Shown in pieces: positions 56,301 through 64,000 of a stretch of 64,000 bases of DNA. The stretch comes from Lodderomyces elongisporus. Lineage: Eukaryota; Ascomycota; Pichiomycetes; Serinales; Debaryomycetaceae. Position 1 is the first letter of the stretch. Each line of letters opens with the position of its first letter. The position numbers and the translations under genes are program-made. The stretch lies in assembly GCF_030384665.1 (NCBI RefSeq), contig NC_083678.1, forward strand, positions 744,001 to 808,000. The letters are read 5' to 3'. The notes beneath the pieces are model-generated. The model ran no database searches. It worked only from the letters and a program-made list of their open reading frames with translations, and was not told where the DNA came from.

Positions 56301-57293
56301 TTCTTGGACAGGCAGTTGAGATCCAAGTTTTTTGGAAAAGTAAAAAGGTTTGGAATCCTTTGCAAAGACGTTTTGAAAACATTTATTAAAAAAGGGCATT
56401 GTTAATTTTTAAATTGTAGTCTTACTAAATTATTGATTGTAAAATCTGGTTAATGTTGTCGAGTAAGGCTTGGTTGTGTGTTTAATTGTGGTAAAAGAAA
56501 GAAGAAGAAGAAGAAGAAGAAAAGGGTAAAAGAAGGTTTGAGGTCACAAGGGTTTTGTTTGTGGATATTTATACTTCACCAGGTAGCCCTCCAGTCACGC
56601 CTTGTGGTTGGGGATTAACAAGTAAATTGTGTTATGCCATATACATTGTGGTTGCAAAACCCGCGAGGAAGTGAGGGGAACAGAACGGCGAGGAAATCCC
56701 TTCTGGTAGCTCAGCAGTGTGTGTGCAATTGTATGTGCTACCAAATGCATCGTAACAAAAAACCAAATGGGTGCTGCAAAACGGGGTGCTGCCAATAGCG
56801 TGTGGCTGTAGCAGAAAGTGGACAACCAGAGTGGATGAATTATGTATTTGGATGCAAGATAGCTCAACATTACCCACAGCCTTATACATCCTGCAATGCA
56901 TCCTATCTCTACGAACAATTCTCGATTCTTTGCAAGTTTGACGGCAATCCGTCGAGAATTGTTTGTGCGTGTTGATTATTCCCCTGAGTTTGGTGCGAAT
57001 TTACGGGAAAAGTCTTTTCTGCTGAAGTTTGAGGACAATTGTGGGCTCAGCTGCCCACTGTAGTGGCTTTTGTAAAGTTTTTTGTAAAGTACACACGCAC
57101 CCACGCGCGTCCATCTTACGTGTATCTTAGGTTGACTCGTTTAAAGCAGCTCACGTGCGCGCACACATACACATACTCCAGTCCGAGATACTCTAGTTTG
57201 CAATGACAGCGATTGCGCGAAATATACAGAACGTTCAATTTGAGAAGAACAACAACAACTAGGTCGTAAATTTTAGTGTTTACTTTCGTTTGT
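53371..57293. repeat. tandem array unit 7
   Basis: 3923 bp, the shortest of units 2-8. Both minisatellites are contracted relative to unit 2 (27 bp and 18 bp). Confidence 0.95.
54594..56399 (-). CDS. array gene copy 7, unknown function
   Basis: 601 residues, the same length as copy 4 and apparently the same protein. Confidence 0.75.
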   Translation of the reverse strand: MPFFNKCFQNVFAKDSKPFYFSKKLGSQLPVQESIIPEEAERFLIAEGVRRSTIAGEKRPCKRGDVFKVSLLFQGLRTKFKSFNPKMFQWMKWLQQVNDTDFIQSFVSKQHSVVRIGESAFTSADKKYLIYRVSKEHFEEIESEVANSTTLWEEDLVLPPYLHLFSMKVYDEDRYYTISPVLDNKADREYPSEQDTNSANYTNSANYTNNTSYTNNTNYTNNTNDANNANNANKTNNTNNTNNTNNTNNTNNTNNTNNTNNTNNTNNTNNTNNTNNTNNTNNTNNTNNNNTNNTNNTNNTNNTNNTNNTNNNTNNNNNNNTNTNNTNNTNDANYISDFISTRNTCYTNEALSTAHCSRTSWQHIYCIDQDSIMGTIGIPMLAEERENLLLKLSQQTKHLVAQKKTNYKLVIGIVFNEKIRPKIQVWFDAHHRIYKGEGRIKTLFRFGKAKARTPEEYASWLLESLDQHIEVIEGELHPENFEITTPPLSISLTCFLNSIKASFKKVFKLFLNLSKALRIAELGQSLINAKNKKLKKPEKLKKPKKRKKRKKRKKKTRKKKGLRPKLKDTLILMLFQMLFILLILMLFLKLFLMLPLLLLHG

Positions 57294-60200
57294 AGGCTGA
57301 GTGCGAAATAGAAGAATGGTTCAATTACAAATAGCAGAGTGTATACATAAACAGAAAGGTGTGTTAATATTAGAAAAAAAAGTGCATATATTAGTAGCAA
57401 AACTCACTGAGTCCCTCACCATGATGTGTTCCTGAAAACGAGTGAAAGCTGTATATATTGAACGAGTGTAGATGCAGGTGCAATGGGAGATACCAAAAGT
57501 GTGTGCGTGCCAGTGACGGATAAGATAAGTAGTAGCAGGGCCCTTTGTGGTGTATGAACACGGGCACACTTTTTGGTGAGCTCTCCTTCTTGGGGATCAT
57601 GGCTGGGTTTGTGATATAGTTGGCCATCGAGCAGCAGCAGCAATATTAGGAACAGCAATAGCAGGAACAGCATCAGCAACACCACCAGAAATAACACCGG
57701 TTAAATTTTTGACAACTTTGAAGCGCATGCTTTGAGTTTGGTCGACACTGGATAGCACACACTATGCCAAATATGATTTCTACGATTTCTATTATTTCTA
57801 TGATTTCTATAATTTCTATAATTTCTATAATTTCTATAATTTCTATAATTTCTATAATTTCTATAATTTCTATAATTTCTATAATTTCTATAATTTCTAT
57901 GATTTCTATAATTTCTATAATTTCTATAATTTCTATGATTTCTATGATTTCTATGATTTCTATGATTTCTATGACTTCTATGATTTCTATGATTTCTATG
58001 ATTTCTATGATTTCTATGATTTCTATGATTTCTATGATTTCTATGATTTCTATGATTTCTATGATTTCTATGATTTCTATGATTTCTATGATTTCTATGA
58101 TTTCTATGATGAATATTAATAGTAGTGGTGGTGGGAGCAGTAGTAGTAGTGGTAGTAAAGCTATTCCACCACGAGCAAACAATGATTATTATGTAGCAAA
58201 ATTAATCCCCGAGAGCTGATTCCACAAGCATTTCTTCTGCACCATCTGAAACAACTTGCACGGTGACTTATACAACTCAACCTGTGATTCTATGATCCCG
58301 CTGTGCCTTGTTGATACCCCTAGTGCATATGCGTCCTCCACATTTTTCGTCCCCCGTACAAGATCATACGACAAAGGCGCCATTTTGTCGCAGGATCTGC
58401 CAAGTTCAGAATAAATGTGTGAGTCGGCAGCTACACTAGTGCAATGTTGTGGTAGGCTATGGGAAACGGTAGCAGAGGTCGGTGGGCTCCCCTGCTTTGG
58501 GATCATGGTTGGGTTTGTGATATAGTCATCCGTGAAGCAGCAACAGAGGTAACATCAGAAATAGCTTTAGGAACAGCATCAGGATCAATAAGATGAATAG
58601 CATCTGGAATAGCATCAGGATCAAGGTGTCTTTTAACTTCGGTCTTAATCCCTTTTTTTTTCGTGTTTTTTTTTTTCTTTTTTTTCGTTTTTTTCGTTTT
58701 TTTGGTTTTTTTAGTTTTTCTGGTTTTTTTAGTTTTTTATTTTTAGCATTAATTAAGCTTTGTCCAAGTTCTGCAATTCGCAGAGCCTTGGATAGATTCA
58801 AAAAGAGTTTAAAAACCTTTTTGAAACTCGCTTTAATGCTATTTAGGAAGCAAGTGAGGCTGATACTTAGGGGTGGTGTCGTGATTTCAAAGTTTTCTGG
58901 ATGTAGTTCCCCCTCTATAACCTCAATGTGTTGATCTAAACTTTCTAGCAACCATGAAGCATACTCTTCAGGTGTTCTGGCCTTTGCTTTGCCAAACCTG
59001 AAGAGAGTCTTAATCCTGCCCTCTCCCTTATAAATTCGGTGGTGGGCGTCAAACCAAACTTGGATTTTTGGTCGAATTTTCTCATTAAAGACAATTCCTA
59101 TAACAAGCTTGTAGTTTGTTTTCTTTTGAGCTACAAGATGTTTTGTTTGTTGTGAAAGCTTTAAGAGTAGATTCTCCCTCTCCTCGGCAAGCATTGGAAT
59201 CCCGATAGTGCCCATTATACTATCTTGATCAATACAGTATATGTGTTGCCACGACGTGCGGGAACAATGCGCAGTAGACAAAGCTTCATTGGTATAGCAA
59301 GTGTTTCGTGTAGAAATGAAATCACTTATGTAGTTAGCATCATTGGTGTTGTTGGTGTTGTTGGTGTTGGTGTTGTTGTTGTTGTTGTTGTTGGTGTTGT
59401 TGTTGGTGTTGTTGGTGTTGTTGGTGTTGTTGGTGTTGTTGGTGTTGTTGGTGTTGTTGGTGTTGTTGTTGTTGGTGTTGTTGGTGTTGTTGGTGTTGTT
59501 GGTGTTGTTGGTGTTGTTGGTGTTGTTGGTGTTGTTGGTGTTGTTGGTGTTGTTGGTGTTGTTGGTGTTGTTGGTGTTGTTGGTGTTGTTGGTGTTGTTG
59601 GTGTTGTTGGTGTTGTTGGTGTTGTTGGTGTTGTTGTTGTTGGTGTTGTTGGTGTTGTTGGTGTTGTTGGTGTTGTTGGTGTTGTTGGTGTTGTTGGTGT
59701 TGTTGGTGTTGTTGGTGTTGTTGGTGTTGTTGGTGTTGTTGGTGTTGTTGGTGTTGTTGGTGTTGTTGGTGTTGTTGGTGTTGTTGGTGTTGTTGGTCTT
59801 GTTAGCGTTGTTAGCGTTGTTAGCGTCGTTGGTGTTGTTTGTGTAATTGGTGTTGTTTGTGTAACTAGTGTTGTTTGTGTAATTAGCGCTGTTTGTGTAG
59901 TTAGCGCTGTTTGTGTCTTGTTCCGAAGGGTACTCCCTATCAGCCTTGTTGTCAAGAACAGGGCTTATAGTATAGTACCTGTCCTCATCATAGACCTTCA
60001 TACTAAAAAGATGAAGATATGGAGGCAAAACTAAATCTTCTTCCCAGAGAGTAGTTGAATTTGCAACTTCACTTTCAATTTCTTCAAAGTGTTCCTTTGA
60101 AACTCTGTAGATGAGATACTTTTTATCAGCAGATGTAAATGCAGACTCACCAATTCTAACCACAGAATGTTGCTTCGAAACAAACGATTGTATAAAATCG

Positions 60201-61393
60201 GTGTCGTTTACTTGCTGCAACCATTTCATCCATTGGAACATCTTTGGGTTGAACGATTTGAATTTTGTCCTCAACCCCTGGAACAGCAAGGACACTTTGA
60301 AAACATCACCTCTTTTGCACGGTCTTTTCTCACCGGCAATTGTGGAGCGTCTAACACCTTCAGCAATGAGAAACCTTTCGGCCTCTTCTGGAATTATAGA
60401 TTCTTGGACAGGCAGTTGAGATCCAAGTTTTTTGGAAAAGTAAAAAGGTTTGGAATCCTTTGCAAAGACGTTTTGAAAACATTTATTAAAAAAGGGCATT
60501 GTTAATTTTTAAATTGTAGTCTTACTAAATTATTGATTGTAAAATCTGGTTAATGTTGTCGAGTAAGGCTTGGTTGTGTGTTTAATTGTGGTAAAAGAAA
60601 GAAGAAGAAGAAGAAGAAGAAAAGGGTAAAAGAAGGTTTGAGGTCACAAGGGTTTTGTTTGTGGATATTTATACTTCACCAGGTAGCCCTCCAGTCACGC
60701 CTTGTGGTTGGGGATTAACAAGTAAATTGTGTTATGCCATATACATTGTGGTTGCAAAACCCGCGAGGAAGTGAGGGGAACAGAACGGCGAGGAAATCCC
60801 TTCTGGTAGCTCAGCAGTGTGTGTGCAATTGTATGTGCTACCAAATGCATCGTAACAAAAAACCAAATGGGTGCTGCAAAACGGGGTGCTGCCAATAGCG
60901 TGTGGCTGTAGCAGAAAGTGGACAACCAGAGTGGATGAATTATGTATTTGGATGCAAGATAGCTCAACATTACCCACAGCCTTATACATCCTGCAATGCA
61001 TCCTATCTCTACGAACAATTCTCGATTCTTTGCAAGTTTGACGGCAATCCGTCGAGAATTGTTTGTGCGTGTTGATTATTCCCCTGAGTTTGGTGCGAAT
61101 TTACGGGAAAAGTCTTTTCTGCTGAAGTTTGAGGACAATTGTGGGCTCAGCTGCCCACTGTAGTGGCTTTTGTAAAGTTTTTTGTAAAGTACACACGCAC
61201 CCACGCGCGTCCATCTTACGTGTATCTTAGGTTGACTCGTTTAAAGCAGCTCACGTGCGCGCACACATACACATACTCCAGTCCGAGATACTCTAGTTTG
61301 CAATGACAGCGATTGCGCGAAATATACAGAACGTTCAATTTGAGAAGAACAACAACAACTAGGTCGTAAATTTTAGTGTTTACTTTCGTTTGT
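57294..61393. repeat. tandem array unit 8
   Basis: 4100 bp. The NTN tract is 141 bp longer and the ATTTCTATG tract 9 bp shorter than in unit 2. Confidence 0.95.
58526..60499 (-). CDS. array gene copy 8, unknown function
   Basis: 657 residues. The NTN tract (plus-strand 59345 onward) has two NNNN markers (near 59461 and 59630), a duplication like that of copy 5 but with a different spacing. It lacks the copy-1-type base changes of copy 5. Confidence 0.75.
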   Translation of the reverse strand: MPFFNKCFQNVFAKDSKPFYFSKKLGSQLPVQESIIPEEAERFLIAEGVRRSTIAGEKRPCKRGDVFKVSLLFQGLRTKFKSFNPKMFQWMKWLQQVNDTDFIQSFVSKQHSVVRIGESAFTSADKKYLIYRVSKEHFEEIESEVANSTTLWEEDLVLPPYLHLFSMKVYDEDRYYTISPVLDNKADREYPSEQDTNSANYTNSANYTNNTSYTNNTNYTNNTNDANNANNANKTNNTNNTNNTNNTNNTNNTNNTNNTNNTNNTNNTNNTNNTNNTNNTNNTNNTNNNNTNNTNNTNNTNNTNNTNNTNNTNNTNNTNNTNNTNNTNNTNNTNNTNNTNNTNNNNTNNTNNTNNTNNTNNTNNTNNNTNNNNNNNTNTNNTNNTNDANYISDFISTRNTCYTNEALSTAHCSRTSWQHIYCIDQDSIMGTIGIPMLAEERENLLLKLSQQTKHLVAQKKTNYKLVIGIVFNEKIRPKIQVWFDAHHRIYKGEGRIKTLFRFGKAKARTPEEYASWLLESLDQHIEVIEGELHPENFEITTPPLSISLTCFLNSIKASFKKVFKLFLNLSKALRIAELGQSLINAKNKKLKKPEKLKKPKKRKKRKKRKKKTRKKKGLRPKLKDTLILMLFQMLFILLILMLFLKLFLMLPLLLLHG

Positions 61394-64000
61394 AGGCTGA
61401 GTGCGAAATAGAAGAATGGTTCAATTACAAATAGCAGAGTGTATACATAAACAGAAAGGTGTGTTAATATTAGAAAAAAAAGTGCATATATTAGTAGCAA
61501 AACTCACTGAGTCCCTCACCATGATGTGTTCCTGAAAACGAGTGAAAGCTGTATATATTGAACGAGTGTAGATGCAGGTGCAATGGGAGATACCAAAAGT
61601 GTGTGCGTGCCAGTGACGGATAAGATAAGTAGTAGCAGGGCCCTTTGTGGTGTATGAACACGGGCACACTTTTTGGTGAGCTCTCCTTCTTGGGGATCAT
61701 GGCTGGGTTTGTGATATAGTTGGCCATCGAGCAGCAGCAGCAATATTAGGAACAGCAATAGCAGGAACAGCATCAGCAACACCACCAGAAATAACACCGG
61801 TTAAATTTTTGACAACTTTGAAGCGCATGCTTTGAGTTTGGTCGACACTGGATAGCACACACTATGCCAAATATGATTTCTACGATTTCTATTATTTCTA
61901 TGATTTCTATAATTTCTATAATTTCTATAATTTCTATAATTTCTATAATTTCTATAATTTCTATAATTTCTATAATTTCTATAATTTCTATAATTTCTAT
62001 GATTTCTATAATTTCTATAATTTCTATAATTTCTATGATTTCTATGATTTCTATGACTTCTATGATTTCTATGATTTCTATGATTTCTATGATTTCTATG
62101 ATTTCTATGATTTCTATGATTTCTATGATTTCTATGATTTCTATGATTTCTATGATTTCTATGATTTCTATGATTTCTATGATTTCTATGATTTCTATGA
62201 TTTCTATGATTTCTATGATGAATATTAATAGTAGTGGTGGTGGGAGCAGTAGTAGTAGTGGTAGTAAAGCTATTCCACCACGAGCAAACAATGATTATTA
62301 TGTAGCAAAATTAATCCCCGAGAGCTGATTCCACAAGCATTTCTTCTGCACCATCTGAAACAACTTGCACGGTGACTTATACAACTCAACCTGTGATTCT
62401 ATGATCCCGCTGTGCCTTGTTGATACCCCTAGTGCATATGCGTCCTCCACATTTTTCGTCCCCCGTACAAGATCATACGACAAAGGCGCCATTTTGTCGC
62501 AGGATCTGCCAAGTTCAGAATAAATGTGTGAGTCGGCAGCTACACTAGTGCAATGTTGTGGTAGGCTATGGGAAACGGTAGCAGAGGTCGGTGGGCTCCC
62601 CTGCTTTGGGATCATGGTTGGGTTTGTGATATAGTCATCCGTGAAGCAGCAACAGAGGTAACATCAGAAATAGCTTTAGGAACAGCATCAGGATCAATAA
62701 GATGAATAGCATCTGGAATAGCATCAGGATCAAGGTGTCTTTTAACTTCGGTCTTAATCCCTTTTTTTTCGTGTTTTTTTTTTTCTTTTTTTTCGTTTTT
62801 TTCGTTTTTTTGGTTTTTTTAGTTTTTCTGGTTTTTTTAGTTTTTTATTTTTAGCATTAATTAAGCTTTGTCCAAGTTCTGCAATTCGCAGAGCCTTGGA
62901 TAGATTCAAAAAGAGTTTAAAAACCTTTTTGAAACTCGCTTTAATGCTATTTAGGAAGCAAGTGAGGCTGATACTTAGGGGTGGTGTCGTGATTTCAAAG
63001 TTTTCTGGATGTAGTTCCCCCTCTATAACCTCAATGTGTTGATCTAAACTTTCTAGCAACCATGAAGCATACTCTTCAGGTGTTCTGGCCTTTGCTTTGC
63101 CAAACCTGAAGAGAGTCTTAATCCTGCCCTCTCCCTTATAAATTCGGTGGTGGGCGTCAAACCAAACTTGGATTTTTGGTCGAATTTTCTCATTAAAGAC
63201 AATTCCTATAACAAGCTTGTAGTTTGTTTTCTTTTGAGCTACAAGATGTTTTGTTTGTTGTGAAAGCTTTAAGAGTAGATTCTCCCTCTCCTCGGCAAGC
63301 ATTGGAATCCCGATAGTGCCCATTATACTATCTTGATCAATACAGTATATGTGTTGCCACGACGTGCGGGAACAATGCGCAGTAGACAAAGCTTCATTGG
63401 TATAGCAAGTGTTTCGTGTAGAAATGAAATCACTTATGTAGTTAGCATCATTGGTGTTGTTGGTGTTGTTGGTGTTGGTGTTGTTGTTGTTGTTGTTGTT
63501 GGTGTTGTTGTTGGTGTTGTTGGTGTTGTTGGTGTTGTTGGTGTTGTTGGTGTTGTTGGTGTTGTTGGTGTTGTTGTTGTTGGTGTTGTTGGTGTTGTTG
63601 GTGTTGTTGGTGTTGTTGGTGTTGTTGGTGTTGTTGGTGTTGTTGGTGTTGTTGGTGTTGTTGGTGTTGTTGGTGTTGTTGGTGTTGTTGGTGTTGTTGG
63701 TGTTGTTGGTGTTGTTGGTGTTGTTGGTGTTGTTGGTGTTGTTGGTGTTGTTGGTCTTGTTAGCGTTGTTAGCGTTGTTAGCGTCGTTGGTGTTGTTTGT
63801 GTAATTGGTGTTGTTTGTGTAACTAGTGTTGTTTGTGTAATTAGCGCTGTTTGTGTAGTTAGCGCTGTTTGTGTCTTGTTCCGAAGGGTACTCCCTATCA
63901 GCCTTGTTGTCAAGAACAGGGCTTATAGTATAGTACCTGTCCTCATCATAGACCTTCATACTAAAAAGATGAAGATATGGAGGCAAAACTAAATCTTCTT
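61394..64000. repeat. tandem array unit 9 (partial, runs off the window)
   Basis: The first 2607 bp of a ninth unit. The array therefore continues beyond the window and its true copy number is unknown. Confidence 0.95.
62754..64000 (-). CDS. array gene copy 9, partial and frameshifted
   Basis: The 5' part lies beyond the window. In the Lys-rich segment the run is 8 T (62762-62769) where units 1-8 have 9. Translation then ends at once in KKRD and a stop at 62754, removing the hydrophobic tail of about 40 residues. The rest matches copies 2-8, with Ile in PPLSISL and Lys in QKKTNYK. A real frameshift or a homopolymer sequencing error are both possible. Confidence 0.7.
   Translation of the reverse strand, partial: EDLVLPPYLHLFSMKVYDEDRYYTISPVLDNKADREYPSEQDTNSANYTNSANYTNNTSYTNNTNYTNNTNDANNANNANKTNNTNNTNNTNNTNNTNNTNNTNNTNNTNNTNNTNNTNNTNNTNNTNNTNNTNNTNNTNNNNTNNTNNTNNTNNTNNTNNTNNNTNNNNNNNTNTNNTNNTNDANYISDFISTRNTCYTNEALSTAHCSRTSWQHIYCIDQDSIMGTIGIPMLAEERENLLLKLSQQTKHLVAQKKTNYKLVIGIVFNEKIRPKIQVWFDAHHRIYKGEGRIKTLFRFGKAKARTPEEYASWLLESLDQHIEVIEGELHPENFEITTPPLSISLTCFLNSIKASFKKVFKLFLNLSKALRIAELGQSLINAKNKKLKKPEKLKKPKKRKKRKKRKKKTRKKRD

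Noticed and set aside
29548..64000. CRISPR array or rDNA
   Set aside because: The units are 4 kb with a coding gene, with no short repeat-spacer pattern and no rRNA sequence.

Overview
The window is nuclear DNA of a budding yeast, most likely a CTG-clade species (Lodderomyces or Candida parapsilosis group is my guess from its dense simple repeats; the species is inferred). Every recognised protein is a Saccharomycotina orthologue. No introns, tRNAs or rRNAs were found. The gene at 5898-7640 has six CTG codons alternating with Gly/Ala/Val codons. This reads naturally as a Ser/Gly/Ala linker only if CUG is serine.

Left part, 1-22024: ordinary single-copy genes. A GAP1-family amino-acid permease (minus) and a LYC1-like GNAT acetyltransferase (plus) diverge from a 3.9 kb repeat-filled intergenic region. 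They are followed by LEU3 (Zn-cluster regulator of branched-chain amino-acid synthesis), GCD11 (eIF2 gamma), SST2 (pheromone RGS protein, minus), ORC4 and RIX7. Several concern amino-acid uptake, metabolism or translation initiation; the rest are housekeeping.

Middle, 22025-27063: a 5 kb gene-free, AT-rich stretch, largely free of the simple repeats found elsewhere. The plus strand is rich in A and C on its left and rich in T and G on its right, with the switch near 23.8-24.5 kb. A fixed bidirectional replication origin or a regional centromere would leave this trace. It is the best centromere candidate in the window. A SAY1-like membrane-anchored esterase lies immediately to its right.

Right part, 29548-64000: a head-to-tail tandem array of a unit of about 4 kb, eight complete copies and a ninth running off the window. 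Each unit carries one minus-strand gene for an unrecognised protein of about 576-668 residues, a (CATAGAAAT)n minisatellite, a short fragment resembling the 3' end of that gene, and about 0.9 kb of intergenic DNA with inverted repeats. Copies 2-8 differ in length only through two 9-bp minisatellites, always by multiples of 9 bp. Copy 1 at the edge is the most diverged, copy 5 carries copy-1-type variants, and copy 9 has a 1-bp deletion that truncates the protein. I recognise neither the protein family nor the function of the array. The array beside a skew-switch region is the most novel part of the window.
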